Shown: positions 22,559 through 30,099 of the stretch, piece by piece
How the letters are laid out: each line of letters opens with the position of its first letter
How positions within the stretch are numbered: position 1 is the first letter of the stretch
Source: a virus
DNA length: 44,830 nucleotides
Reading direction: 5' to 3' (one strand)
IMG/VR virus record: IMGVR_UViG_3300024265_000098
Location: 1 to 44,830 of that record
Made by a program: the position numbers and the translations under genes
The notes under the pieces: generated by a model
Database searches by the model: none
Seen by the model: the letters and a program-made list of their open reading frames with translations, nothing else
Told to the model about the DNA's origin: nothing

Positions 22559-22840
22559 ATGACGCCTCATGAACTGAGTATTTTACTGCACCATTATTGC
22601 TCACACGGCGCTTTCCCAGGCCCTGGTGGACTAGAAGGTAATCCGGCCGACTTGTACAATAGTATATGCACGCAGTTCGTTGGGGACGGGATATTTGCGC
22701 CATGTGCGGGAAGCAGTGGGCGTGAAAACGGTTACGAAGTCACTCCCAAAGGGCGGGCGTGGTTGAGGTGTATATTGGAAACTCCACAACCAGCCCAGGT
22801 GTGGGTTGACGCGGCTGGTGAGGTTATTCCAGAAAGATGA
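22559..22840 (+). CDS. Small hypothetical protein
   Basis: Predicted 93 residues; AAAGGAG eight bases before ATG 22559 fixes the start and excludes the longer frame from 22523 through the repeat. HELSILLHHYCSHG is a helix, then EGNPADLYNSICTQFVGDGIF and GYEVTPKGRAWLRCI resemble the second half of a small winged-helix fold. A DNA-binding or anti-host role is possible but not shown. Confidence 0.55.
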   Translation: MTPHELSILLHHYCSHGAFPGPGGLEGNPADLYNSICTQFVGDGIFAPCAGSSGRENGYEVTPKGRAWLRCILETPQPAQVWVDAAGEVIPER

Positions 22841-22875
22841 ATTCTGTAATCCTGTCAAAGAAATAAGGAGATTTT

Positions 22876-23232
22876 ATGCCAAATCGAAAAGGGTTATTGA
22901 TTGCGAAGATCAGGGCCGCTGTGCCGGAAGATCTGAGACCGTATGCGGCGATTGTTATGCCCGTTCTGCAGGACATGGTGGCGGAGCAGGGGTGGGACGC
23001 GGTGCGGAAATTCTTATTCGCGTACAAGGGTAAGGACCGTAGCTGGGACCGTAAGCTCGAGCGGAGGATGACAATGAGACAAATGCTCGAATGGCGGCAG
23101 ATATCGTCGAATAGAAGAATCAACGAGCTTAAAGAATATAAGGCCAGGCGATTACAGGTGACGGAAATGCGGCGCAAGTTGGTTCAGCGGATAATGACCG
23201 CTGCGATCGAGCTTGGTATAGGAGCTTTATAA
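22876..23232 (+). CDS. Hypothetical basic helical protein
   Basis: Predicted 118 residues; AATAAGGAG precedes ATG 22876. It is almost wholly helical, with arginine/lysine-rich segments (RKLERRMTMRQMLEWRQISSNRRINELKEYKARRLQ) that could bind nucleic acid. Its stop overlaps the next start (TAATG). No family was recognised. Confidence 0.55.
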   Translation: MPNRKGLLIAKIRAAVPEDLRPYAAIVMPVLQDMVAEQGWDAVRKFLFAYKGKDRSWDRKLERRMTMRQMLEWRQISSNRRINELKEYKARRLQVTEMRRKLVQRIMTAAIELGIGAL

Positions 23233-23537
23233 TGGCGTACTTCTCAAACGGATCCGAAGGGATGCAGTATCAAAGCAAATACTGTGATCACTGCATTAAC
23301 TGGCGTGAAGACCCGGACGTTCCTAAAAGCTGGGGATGCCCAATCATCGATTTACACATGGATGGCAATTACGACCAGTGCAAAGACACGCCGGCGGGTA
23401 GATTCTGGAAGAAGGTTTTAGAGCAATTCATCCCGACCGGTGAGGACCACTTCGCAAAACAATGCCGAATGTTCCTGAAAAAACCCTGTGCCGATATTCC
23501 AGGGCAAATGAAGATGTTCGCGGAGGCTGCGAAATGA
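23232..23537 (+). CDS. Small cysteine-rich phage protein
   Basis: Predicted 101 residues. CDHCINW, GCPI and later Cys at KQCRMFLKKPC resemble a recurring small phage family with the pattern C-D-x-C-x-x-W...G-C-P-I (recognised by pattern only; function unknown). Zinc binding is likely. It lies in a chain of overlapping genes leading to the ASCH protein. Confidence 0.55.
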   Translation: MAYFSNGSEGMQYQSKYCDHCINWREDPDVPKSWGCPIIDLHMDGNYDQCKDTPAGRFWKKVLEQFIPTGEDHFAKQCRMFLKKPCADIPGQMKMFAEAAK

Positions 23538-23794
23538 ACCACAGAGAAGCTGCAAAAAGAACATGGTCGACAAGAGGGGACCTTGCAACGAAAGAAGAAA
23601 TAAAAATCGGCGCATTGCTGCGCATAGCCGACTCAACAGAAAAAATGTGCACGGACCGCGACCGTCTTGAACGAGAGCGAGCTATGTACAAGCAATGGTG
23701 GCAGGAAGAGCAGGTAAAGAATACTGACCTCAGAAGAACCATCGCAGGCCTGAAAGGTTATATCACGCGACTCAAAAAGGACCGCCCGAAATGA
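23534..23794 (+). CDS. Small coiled-coil protein
   Basis: Predicted 86 residues from ATG 23534 in an ATGA overlap; the longer upstream frame from 23462 would lie inside the previous gene and is rejected. It is highly charged and helical (DRDRLERERAMYKQWWQEEQ...DLRRTIAGLKGYITRLKK). Function unknown. Confidence 0.55.
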   Translation: MNHREAAKRTWSTRGDLATKEEIKIGALLRIADSTEKMCTDRDRLERERAMYKQWWQEEQVKNTDLRRTIAGLKGYITRLKKDRPK

Positions 23795-24447
23795 AAGAAC
23801 ATGGAATCCTAATGACGCCCGGCAACACTACGGCCATTGACGAAGGGCGCAAGGGCATGACGCGGCGGCTGACGGGCTTGGCAGAGATCAATAAAGAACC
23901 GGATCGGTGGACAATTATAGGCTCTTTAAGCGGTGGTTCTTCATGTGAGACTGTAGTATTTGAAGACGACCACTGTGAGAGGCGTACAGTTCGAGCCCCC
24001 TACGCCGTCGGCGACCGTCTCTACATCAAAGAGCCTTATCAAATCACCGAAGGCGACTTGGATACGTACCGCGTATGGGGAAAATACCAGAGAGACTACA
24101 AGGACTTCTCGGTTGGGTTGACAGTCGATGAATTCACGCGATGGTTCAAGCGAAAGAATCGGTTCGGTCGAACGTCCGGCATGTTCATGTACAAGTCGCT
24201 GGCCCGCAAGTGGTTGAAGGTGACGGCGGTTCGGGTGGAGCGGTTGCAGGATATCAGCGAGGATGATGCGATTGCAGAAGGCGTGACATTGGTAAAACAT
24301 ATTGACGAAGGTGGACACTGGGAATTCATGGGATTTCAGACAGACACCCCGCTTGAAGCATTTTTTGATGGCTGGCACTCCCTCCACGGCGACGACAAGA
24401 ACGAGTGGGTACGGGTTGTGACGTTTGAGAAGATTGTGAAGGAGTGA
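23791..24447 (+). CDS. ASCH-domain phage protein
   Basis: Predicted 218 residues, ATGA overlap with the previous gene. ILMTPGNTTAIDEGRKGMTRR, then VRAPYAVGDRLYIKEPY, then TSGMFMYKSLARKWLKVTAVRVERLQDISEDDAIAEGV is the typical order of phage ASCH (EVE-like) proteins: a P-x-x-x-x-A-I-x-x-G-x-K entry, a GD-x-L-y-v-r-E strand, and a C-terminal v-x-r-l-q-d-I-s-e-e-d-A-x-a-E-G signature. ASCH domains bind RNA or modified nucleotides; the precise target is unknown. Length and motifs appear complete. Confidence 0.8.
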   Translation: MKEHGILMTPGNTTAIDEGRKGMTRRLTGLAEINKEPDRWTIIGSLSGGSSCETVVFEDDHCERRTVRAPYAVGDRLYIKEPYQITEGDLDTYRVWGKYQRDYKDFSVGLTVDEFTRWFKRKNRFGRTSGMFMYKSLARKWLKVTAVRVERLQDISEDDAIAEGVTLVKHIDEGGHWEFMGFQTDTPLEAFFDGWHSLHGDDKNEWVRVVTFEKIVKE

Positions 24448-24448
24448 T

Positions 24449-24601
24449 ATGAGCAAGGATGCTGCAATGATCTTCTTTCCTCAGTACTGCTTCGACTGCC
24501 AATGTGCCTTCATAAGCAAAACAAGACATGCTCGATGCTGGGCTTGTAATGGGACCAATGTGATTAACTGTTTTCGGGAGATTTACGATGTTGACCTATA
24601 A
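24449..24601 (+). CDS. Zinc-ribbon small protein
   Basis: Predicted 50 residues; AAGGAG seven bases upstream of ATG 24449. CFDC and CWAC make a four-cysteine zinc ribbon (C14, C17, C31, C34), the only fold element in the protein. Overlaps the next gene by 14 bases. Confidence 0.6.
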   Translation: MSKDAAMIFFPQYCFDCQCAFISKTRHARCWACNGTNVINCFREIYDVDL

Positions 24602-24860
24602 GGAGCAACTAGAAAAATGGGTGGAAGGTAAATCGTGGCACATGGGCGACAAGGAGGATGAGAAAAGTACGTGCTGTCCAGACTTCTCATGCTGTGTGCC
24701 AGAATTGCAGTCGCCAAAAGAAGAGAGAGAACTATTTCAGGAATTATATCTGGCCGACAAGCATGAAGAATACGAGCGCATGTTGATGATGTTCCTGGGA
24801 AGAAGTTTGGCCGTTCTCGCACCCAAGACCAAAGTATATATCGCAGGCGGCAAGGGCTAA
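24588..24860 (+). CDS. Hypothetical protein with CCPDFSCC motif
   Basis: Predicted 90 residues from ATG 24588, inside the previous gene's 3' end with TTCGGGAG upstream. A C-C-P-D-F-S-C-C cluster at about residues 29-36 is preceded by acidic residues and followed by a helical half (KEERELFQELYLADKHEEYERMLMMFLG). The pattern recalls small phage proteins of unknown role that carry adjacent cysteine pairs. Confidence 0.55.
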   Translation: MLTYKEQLEKWVEGKSWHMGDKEDEKSTCCPDFSCCVPELQSPKEERELFQELYLADKHEEYERMLMMFLGRSLAVLAPKTKVYIAGGKG

Positions 24861-25066
24861 TGACATGGATAATCCCGAACAACTCAGAACTGCGAACGTG
24901 TGAAAGGTTTGAATATTTGAAAGGAGTAAACGGTTTGAAAAATGCGAAGATAAGCAGAATGAAGGCTGTATATTATTGGCTGTGCGGCAAGTTGTTGTGG
25001 TGGCTGGGGGGTCTGGGGGAAAGAAAGTGTGAAGAGTCTGAAAAAACTGAATGGTTTGAAGAGTGA
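24860..25066 (+). CDS. Small Trp-rich protein, start uncertain
   Basis: Open from ATG 24860 (68 codons), but the first 33 codons are mostly 9-bp repeat. The inner ATG 24959 gives a 34-residue product with a W/L-rich hydrophobic helix (VYYWLCGKLLWWLGGLG) and an acidic tail, itself made by a second repeat array. Either start is possible. This is probably a membrane-associated peptide. Confidence 0.4.
   Translation: MTWIIPNNSELRTCERFEYLKGVNGLKNAKISRMKAVYYWLCGKLLWWLGGLGERKCEESEKTEWFEE
24888..24945 (+). repeat. 9-bp repeat with AACTGC head
   Basis: AACTGCGAA followed by GTGTGAAAG, GTTTGAATA, TTTGAAAGG and GTTTGAAAA-like units. Confidence 0.75.
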
Positions 25067-25081
25067 GAAAGGTGCGAACGC
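25020..25081 (+). repeat. 9-bp repeat, six in-register units
   Basis: GTGTGAAGA, GTCTGAAAA, AACTGAATG, GTTTGAAGA, GTGAGAAAG and GTGCGAACG read in phase, ending two bases before ATG 25083. Confidence 0.8.
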
Positions 25082-25082
25082 C

Positions 25083-25241
25083 ATGAGTTGGAATAGATGG
25101 GACGAAAGGACGCCGGAGGAAAGAGACCAGGCCAGGTTTAGGTTGTGTATGATCTTCTTTGCAATCTACGCCCCAATAGCCTTACTCTTGTGCCTTATCG
25201 TAAAAGCCTTGCACCACTATGGATATCTACCTCTAAGGTGA
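25083..25241 (+). CDS. Small membrane protein
   Basis: Predicted 52 residues from ATG 25083. A charged N-terminus (RWDERTPEERDQARFR) precedes one hydrophobic segment (about residues 21-43, LCMIFFAIYAPIALLLCLIVKAL). The frame from 25029 would include the repeat array and is not preferred. Function unknown. Confidence 0.5.
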   Translation: MSWNRWDERTPEERDQARFRLCMIFFAIYAPIALLLCLIVKALHHYGYLPLR

Positions 25242-25242
25242 A

Positions 25243-25268
25243 AAATAGTCAGTAGGAAATAGACAATG
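25243..25268 (+). repeat. Heptamer repeat (AATAGTC type)
   Basis: AAATAGTCAGTAGGAAATAGACAATG runs into the integrase start codon; an imperfect member of the AATAGAC family. Confidence 0.6.
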
Positions 25269-26159
25269 AAAAAGGTCGGTAGGAAGCCGCACGGGTATTT
25301 CAGGGACGAACGGGCGGTTCATGAGATTATTCTTTTGAAGCGGCGGGCGCGCAAAGGCGTTGTGGACCGCGAGGGAAATCCAAAGCCCACGCCCTACGCC
25401 GTGATCGCGCGGGAGCTGAACGACCAGGGCCATCGCACTCAAGCGGAAAAACTTTGGTACGGGCGGCTTGTTTGCCGGATACTGGCGAGAATCGAAAAGG
25501 GCAAGGACCAGCCCAAGCGGCGCCAGAAGAACCAGTTGGAGTCGCGAGACTTCCTGAGCGACGAAGAGATAGCGATGTGCCGGGCTGTTTATAAGGGTCA
25601 GGAGGTGATGCTATTCGAAACACTGCTGCGGACGGGACTTAGAGCGAGCGAACTGTGTTCGCTGCAGGTCCGGGACCTGGGGATATACCGCGGGAAAAGC
25701 CAGATCGACGTCCGGGAGGGGAAAGGGTGCAAGTCCAGAACGGTTTTTGTCGGGCCGGAAATAGGAGTGATGTTGCGAAGGCACGCAGTGCGAGGAACCG
25801 ACAAGGAAAACATCGAAGGGTATAGCTGGGATCAGCGAATTGAGAGAAATCAAAAGCGGCCTGTGTTCTCTAATTCGGAGCACAAACCGATCACATATTC
25901 CAACCTGTACTACCGTATAAAATCTATCGCTCGGCGATCGGGGGTTTTGCACCTGCATCCGCACGCTTTGCGGCATACGTTTGCGCGAACTTTATACAAT
26001 TATAAAAACAACATCCAGTACGTTCAGGAGCAGCTCGGGCATAGTAGTGTATCGACAACCGCGATCTACGCTAAGACCGGCGATAGTAAGAAGTTGCAGG
26101 AAATGGAGGCTGTGGATAACCTGTTCTCACCGAGGGCAGAACCGGCGGTAGTACAATAG
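25266..26159 (+). CDS. int: Tyrosine-family integrase
   Basis: Predicted 297 residues. The catalytic domain is complete: Arg126 (TGLRASEL), Lys about 156 (GKGCKSR), His233-x-x-Arg236 (HALRHTF), His259 (LGHSS) and Tyr268 (TAIYAK). The N-terminal ~85 residues (TPYAVIARELNDQGHRTQAEKLWYGRLVCRILARI) look like the I-A-x-x-L-N-x-x-G...W-x-x-x-x-V-x-x-I-L helix-turn-helix segment familiar from large serine recombinases, rather than a usual SAM-like arm. It catalyses site-specific strand exchange between phage and host attachment sites, or resolution of genome dimers. No repressor was recognised, so temperate life is not certain. Confidence 0.9.
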   Translation: MKKVGRKPHGYFRDERAVHEIILLKRRARKGVVDREGNPKPTPYAVIARELNDQGHRTQAEKLWYGRLVCRILARIEKGKDQPKRRQKNQLESRDFLSDEEIAMCRAVYKGQEVMLFETLLRTGLRASELCSLQVRDLGIYRGKSQIDVREGKGCKSRTVFVGPEIGVMLRRHAVRGTDKENIEGYSWDQRIERNQKRPVFSNSEHKPITYSNLYYRIKSIARRSGVLHLHPHALRHTFARTLYNYKNNIQYVQEQLGHSSVSTTAIYAKTGDSKKLQEMEAVDNLFSPRAEPAVVQ

Positions 26160-26307
26160 TCTGTAGGTAAACGAGTAAGATTTCTGTAAAGGACGATGGA
26201 ACAATGGGTTAGGAGGGCAATCTATTTTGTATTTATTCTTGGGTGACATCAACAAGCATCTGAATTAGCTGGGAGTTTTCCAAAAGAACAGGTATAAAGG
26301 GCCACGG
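26160..26307. other. Non-coding gap after integrase, possible attP
   Basis: About 150 bases without a credible gene lie between the integrase and the packaging genes. This is a usual place for attP, but no tRNA fragment or clear arm-site repeat could be seen. Confidence 0.25.
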
Positions 26308-26979
26308 ATGGCAAAGAAAAAGACGAAAAAGAAGAAGCGAAAGAGTCCGGCCGCTGCACTCAGTAAATACAAAGACTCTTTCGCTGAAACGGTTAAATTC
26401 CTCATAATCGAAGCTGGGATCATAAACACTCGCCGAGAGCCTAAATGGGGGCTGATCGCAAAACTGCTCGGGGTAACCAACGAAACGATTCTCCAGTGGC
26501 GACACCAGTCGGGCAAGCACTACAAGGAGGAATTCGCAAAGGCTTGCCAGGAGGGCATTGACGCAGCCACGGCGGGTAAGGTAAAACTCAACATCATCAG
26601 TATGGCAACTATGCCCGTGCGAGAAAAGACGCTCGAGGTCAGGATAGTCGGGCCGAAGCCGCCGCCTGCCGGTTGGAATAAGCCGGATTATCTCGAATGG
26701 GCAAAGAAGCACTTGAAGCTCAAATTCGGGAAAAAGGACACTATAGCCACGATACGGCGTGCGATTAAGATCGAATGCGCTAAGCGGAAAGTCGAAAAAC
26801 TGGTTGTTGTAGGCGAGAAAAGAAAGAATAAAGTTGACCTCGGAGCGGCAAAGATAATAGTTGCCAACGTCGGCCCCAAAAAGGACCGGTGGCTATCGAA
26901 AGAAGCTGTTGTGCTGGAAGGCGACACGTTCGCCGAGGCGATGGCGAAGGCTTTGAAATCGAAGGATAGGCCGAAGTGA
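26308..26979 (+). CDS. Small terminase subunit-like DNA-binding protein
   Basis: Predicted 223 residues from ATG 26308. A very basic N-terminus (KKKTKKKKRK) leads to a helix-turn-helix (KWGLIAKLLGVTNETILQWRHQSG), then a middle section and a basic C-terminus. Small terminases have this order, and it is two genes before the large terminase. It is longer than average and the C-terminal part (VDLGAAKIIVANVGPKKDR) is unfamiliar. It should recognise the packaging site and form a ring with TerL. The alternative is a transcription regulator. Confidence 0.55.
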   Translation: MAKKKTKKKKRKSPAAALSKYKDSFAETVKFLIIEAGIINTRREPKWGLIAKLLGVTNETILQWRHQSGKHYKEEFAKACQEGIDAATAGKVKLNIISMATMPVREKTLEVRIVGPKPPPAGWNKPDYLEWAKKHLKLKFGKKDTIATIRRAIKIECAKRKVEKLVVVGEKRKNKVDLGAAKIIVANVGPKKDRWLSKEAVVLEGDTFAEAMAKALKSKDRPK

Positions 26980-26986
26980 ACTACCA

Positions 26987-27032
26987 ATGTGCGAAGAGTG
27001 TGAAGGTGTTAAGAGTGTGAAGGGAAAACGGT
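26987..27032 (+). repeat. 9-bp repeat, about five units
   Basis: TGTGCGAAG, AGTGTGAAG, GTGTTAAGA and GTGTGAAGG units between the TerS-like gene and the next start. Confidence 0.8.
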
Positions 27033-27251
27033 ATGGATTATCCGAGTTGGTCATGCCCGGTCCAGGCAAGAATACTGAACGATAGGCTTGTAACTGCGAT
27101 TCAAGTGCCTCCCATGACAACAGCCGAACAAACACAATTCGAGAAGTTATTGAAGATAATCGACAAGCGATACCGCCAATCTAAGAGTAACCGCATGGTG
27201 GAAGAGATCATCGAAGCCATTGAAAGGTCGTTGGGGACAGTTTTGCCGTGA
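27033..27251 (+). CDS. Small hypothetical protein before terminase
   Basis: Predicted 72 residues from ATG 27033, after the repeat. The C-terminal two thirds are helical and basic (EQTQFEKLLKIIDKRYRQSKSNRMVEEIIEAIERS). Its stop overlaps the terminase GTG by three bases, implying translational coupling. It could be a packaging accessory; no family was recognised. Confidence 0.5.
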   Translation: MDYPSWSCPVQARILNDRLVTAIQVPPMTTAEQTQFEKLLKIIDKRYRQSKSNRMVEEIIEAIERSLGTVLP

Positions 27252-28699
27252 GCATATCTGATCAAATTCAGGAGATAGCGGCTTTAGGGCGTAAGGATTA
27301 CGGATGGTTCATGCGTAACGCGCTCGACGTGAAGCCTGAGCACTACTGGGAGGGCATGGAGCGAGTGTGCGCATCCGTGCGGGATAATCCTCAGACAGCT
27401 GTTTCCGCCGGACATGGGGTCTCGAAGACTTATGTGGCCGCCAGGATCGCTTTGACGTTTCTGTATTGCTACGTACCGTCGATCGTGGTCACAACGGCGC
27501 CGAGCGAAGATCAGGTGAAAGGGTTACTCTGGCGGGAGATGCGCGAGGCCCACGCAAACGCCCGTATACCCATGGGCGGTAAGGTCTCAACGCTACAGAT
27601 CGATATGCAGCCGGAAAGCGGACTCAGGTGGTTCGCAATTGGAGTCGCCACCAAGCCCGACACGGTAACAGGTGAGGCAACCAGGCTGCAGGGCTATCAT
27701 TCACCGCATTTCCTATTCATTCTGGACGAAGCGGCTGCTATCCTACCGGAGATATGGAAAGCGGTTAAGCACGTGGGAGGGCCGTTCAAGCGGGTATTGG
27801 CGATCGGCAACGCCACCTCATCAACGGGGGAATTCGTAGCGGCGCTCAAAAGTCCGAATTGGAACCGGCTACAGATATCCGTCAAGGACACGCCGAACTT
27901 CATTAACAGTAATAACGACATTCCGGGCCTGTACGGAACGGAATACGAACGTGATATCCGAACGACTTACGGCGAGGACTCCGACGAATACGCCGTTAGA
28001 GTGCTCGGGGCGATATCTGCAAAGGCGGCCCTCGGCAGTTATTACGGCAGGAAACTGGACGACCTCGAGAGCAAGGGTCGTATCTGTGACTTGGATGCCG
28101 ACCCGCACAAACAAGTTCACATCGTTCGAGATCCCGGTTACACGTCGGCTTTCTGGTTCTTCCAGTTGCTCGACTACGACGTTCATTTCATCAGGTACCA
28201 CGAGGACTCGGGTCTGGGAGTTGAGGATTATGCGAGATATTTCGACGAGTTAAGGCGTGAATGTGGCTATATTTACGGCGATAACATAGTCCCGTGCGAT
28301 ATGGACAACAACGCGGGCCGCGTAATTACAGGGCAGACGGCACTCGAAACGCTGCAGGACCTAGCCATCACTTGCGGCCGCCCCGTGGCGTTACAAGTCG
28401 AGAGGACTGAGATCGAGGGTATCGAGCGGACAGTTAAATTCTTGACCAGGGCCAGGTTCGATAAGACATTGTGTGCGGTTGGGTTAGACCGATTAAGGGG
28501 CTTCCACGAGCGGATCAATAAGCAGATGAGCACGGAGGACCACATCGCCTACACCGGATCCCCGGACAAGGACGGGATCAACGACCACGGCGCCGCCGCT
28601 ATGAGGTATGCCAGTAAGGCCATCGTCGAAGGTAAGGTGGGCGGCGGCAGTATGACGGCCCAGGACGTTGAGGACCTATGGAATGAGGCTAAGAGGTAA
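27248..28699 (+). CDS. terL: Large terminase subunit
   Basis: Predicted 483 residues from GTG 27248. The N-terminal ATPase has a Walker A-like loop (SAGHGVSKT, residues 53-61) and Walker B (FLFILDE, 155-161), followed by a coupling segment (AIGNATSSTGEF). The C-terminal RNase H-like nuclease has acidic residues in RDPGYTS (Asp295), PCDMDNN (Asp351/353) and GINDHGAAAMRY (Asp446), the usual three-carboxylate set. Together they cut concatemeric DNA and pump it through the portal. The domain set is complete and the length is normal. Headful or cos packaging cannot be told from this alone, but the circular map agrees with headful permutation. Confidence 0.93.
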   Translation: MSISDQIQEIAALGRKDYGWFMRNALDVKPEHYWEGMERVCASVRDNPQTAVSAGHGVSKTYVAARIALTFLYCYVPSIVVTTAPSEDQVKGLLWREMREAHANARIPMGGKVSTLQIDMQPESGLRWFAIGVATKPDTVTGEATRLQGYHSPHFLFILDEAAAILPEIWKAVKHVGGPFKRVLAIGNATSSTGEFVAALKSPNWNRLQISVKDTPNFINSNNDIPGLYGTEYERDIRTTYGEDSDEYAVRVLGAISAKAALGSYYGRKLDDLESKGRICDLDADPHKQVHIVRDPGYTSAFWFFQLLDYDVHFIRYHEDSGLGVEDYARYFDELRRECGYIYGDNIVPCDMDNNAGRVITGQTALETLQDLAITCGRPVALQVERTEIEGIERTVKFLTRARFDKTLCAVGLDRLRGFHERINKQMSTEDHIAYTGSPDKDGINDHGAAAMRYASKAIVEGKVGGGSMTAQDVEDLWNEAKR

Positions 28700-28737
28700 C
28701 TGCTAAGGTTTGAATAGTGCGAAAGGTGAGAAGGATG
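28698..28737 (+). repeat. 9-bp repeat with AACTGC head
   Basis: Begins AACTGCTAAG at the terminase stop codon, then GTTTGAATA, GTGCGAAAG and GTGAGAAGG, ending at ATG 28735. Confidence 0.85.
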
Positions 28738-29169
28738 ATTGAGGTTAAGGTCTTCATAAATGGGATGCCATATAAGCTCTTCACGCACGATTTTAGGCGA
28801 GATGGGCTATTTATACGGGTATCAATGATGGAAAGGATGCGAGTAGAGGACGATGTGAAAAGCCGTTGCAAAATGAAAGAGTTCGCAGCGCGTATTGAAT
28901 ATGACGAGAAAGTAGGCTGGAAGGCCAGCATATCGAGCCCTGACATAGAATGGATAGATGGGGGCTTTTATTTGAAAAGTCTAGGTTTGAAAGGAGGCGA
29001 GTATGCCGAATATAGTGATGACTGCTATATGTGTGGGTTGTCTGATTCTGGTAATTGTTGGAATGGTGGGGGCTTACTACGCAGGCATGGGACGTGGGGC
29101 CCGTCTTGCGTGGGAAGAAATAGAGGAGCAGCGACAGGACTACCAGAACAGGGCGGAACTGAGAGATGA
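28735..29169 (+). CDS. Hypothetical protein running through a repeat into the next gene
   Basis: Predicted 144 residues. The N-terminal ~80 look like a compact protein (VKVFINGMPYKLFTHDFRRDGLFIRVSM...RIEYDEKVGWKASISSPDIEWIDGGFYLKS). At about 28973 a 9-bp repeat gives LGLKGGE and the frame then continues 166 bases into the 29003 gene, reading low-complexity Gly/Cys/Arg sequence that does not look native. The ancestral protein probably ended near the repeat, which has removed or shifted the stop. Confidence 0.45.
   Translation: MIEVKVFINGMPYKLFTHDFRRDGLFIRVSMMERMRVEDDVKSRCKMKEFAARIEYDEKVGWKASISSPDIEWIDGGFYLKSLGLKGGEYAEYSDDCYMCGLSDSGNCWNGGGLLRRHGTWGPSCVGRNRGAATGLPEQGGTER
28973..28998 (+). repeat. 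9-bp repeat, about 3 units, at a gene junction
   Basis: TTTGAAAAG, TCTAGGTTTGAAAGG and GGCGAGT units. The GAAAGGAGG at the end is the ribosome site for ATG 29003. Confidence 0.6.
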
Positions 29170-29194
29170 GGAGTACAGGGAGGCACAGGGATGA
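29003..29194 (+). CDS. Small single-pass membrane protein with coiled coil
   Basis: Predicted 63 residues with AAAGGAGG upstream of ATG 29003, a strong start. Residues 5-27 (VMTAICVGCLILVIVGMVGAYYA) are hydrophobic and the rest is charged helix (WEEIEEQRQDYQNRAELRDEEYREAQ). This is the topology of inner-membrane spanin or T7 gp18.5-like proteins, though short. It overlaps the next gene by four bases (ATGA). Confidence 0.6.
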   Translation: MPNIVMTAICVGCLILVIVGMVGAYYAGMGRGARLAWEEIEEQRQDYQNRAELRDEEYREAQG

Positions 29195-29385
29195 GACCAG
29201 CCCTTGAACGGTTATGTTGCCGGACGCGGCACAAATGGAGTGTGCCGGTGATAACGGGCGGTCCGAGCTATTGTTTACGAGAGAGCTGCAACGCTGTTGA
29301 CGACAGGTTCATTAAGATTTACCATATAAAAGTGACCATACATAAAAGAGGCGTCCCAGGCGAACTCGATCCCAACACCGTGTAA
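29191..29385 (+). CDS. Small hypothetical protein
   Basis: Predicted 64 residues from ATG 29191 (GAGGCACAGGG upstream). It is basic with four Cys (LCCRTRHKW, SYCLRESCN), possibly a zinc knuckle. No family was recognised. Confidence 0.45.
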   Translation: MRPALERLCCRTRHKWSVPVITGGPSYCLRESCNAVDDRFIKIYHIKVTIHKRGVPGELDPNTV

Positions 29386-29405
29386 GGCAAGGAGGCGTAG
29401 ACTCA

Positions 29406-29708
29406 ATGGAACAAGCAAAAGAAATTTGGTGGTGCGCTTCGCACAAAAGGCCGGCCACTCACATCGACAGGAGAGGGAAACACTGCTGCGATCCTGCTCT
29501 TGGTGGTATTCTGTTGCCCTGCTTCACCATGCCGACGCCCATGGACCCCAGTGACGATCACGAGTATCATGACCTTGACGCTGCAATGATGGCCTACTTT
29601 GACCGCGCCGTTGAGGCTGTAGACGAAAAGATCAGGGATATGTGCAAACCGGATATCAAGTATCAAGGCAAGGAAGCTGAGGAAAAATGTTGGAAAAAAA
29701 CGAAATAG
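29406..29708 (+). CDS. Small hypothetical protein, Cys/His-rich N-terminus
   Basis: Predicted 100 residues from ATG 29406; AAGGAGG lies fourteen bases upstream. WWCASHKRPATHIDRRGKHCCDP suggests a metal-binding head; the C-terminal half is helical and acidic. It overlaps the next gene by 22 bases. Function unknown. Confidence 0.5.
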   Translation: MEQAKEIWWCASHKRPATHIDRRGKHCCDPALGGILLPCFTMPTPMDPSDDHEYHDLDAAMMAYFDRAVEAVDEKIRDMCKPDIKYQGKEAEEKCWKKTK

Positions 29709-29893
29709 TCTTGACAGACGACGAAGCGTTGTACAAGATGCAGGCGGCTTTGGTAGAGAGAGCAAGAATAATGGACCACGGGAAGATTGAGTTTACCGGA
29801 ACAATGACGATTCACCGCGGTCGTATCATGGACGTTATTTTCAAGGAAGCGATAGGCGGCTTGCACTGGCGAACGACGAAAGACGACGTATGA
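29687..29893 (+). CDS. Small hypothetical protein
   Basis: Predicted 68 residues from ATG 29687 (GAGGAAA upstream inside the previous gene). Helix (EALYKMQAALVERARIM) followed by beta strands (GKIEFTGTMTIHRGRIMDVIF). The ATGA overlap with the next gene indicates coupling. No family was recognised. Confidence 0.5.
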   Translation: MLEKNEIVLTDDEALYKMQAALVERARIMDHGKIEFTGTMTIHRGRIMDVIFKEAIGGLHWRTTKDDV

Positions 29894-30006
29894 GTGCTAA
29901 GAGAAAAGAGAAGCGAGTAGTTCCAGATACGCCGGTCGTGAGGGAGTATTTCTTAAAAATGCTCAGAGTTCATGTTAAACCCAGATTGGTACGTAGAACA
30001 CAATGA
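29890..30006 (+). CDS. Very small basic protein
   Basis: Predicted 38 residues from ATG 29890 in an ATGA overlap. It is strongly basic (KRKEKR, KPRLVRRTQ). Supported mainly by the overlap pattern. Confidence 0.4.
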   Translation: MSAKRKEKRVVPDTPVVREYFLKMLRVHVKPRLVRRTQ

Positions 30007-30092
30007 GCCCAACACGTAGACAATTCAAGCAGTTGGCGGCCGCAATTAGCCCGATGCCCGAACCAATCATTATAATCTCATGGGGGAGATAA
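30003..30092 (+). CDS. Very small peptide
   Basis: Predicted 29 residues from ATG 30003 in another ATGA overlap, ending with a hydrophobic stretch (PIIIISWGR). Could be translated by coupling; otherwise a chance frame. Confidence 0.25.
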   Translation: MSPTRRQFKQLAAAISPMPEPIIIISWGR

Positions 30093-30099
30093 GTGTATT

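Noticed and set aside
26160-26307. tRNA gene beside the integrase as attachment site
   Set aside because: No cloverleaf or T-arm sequence is visible; no tRNA was recognised anywhere in the window.
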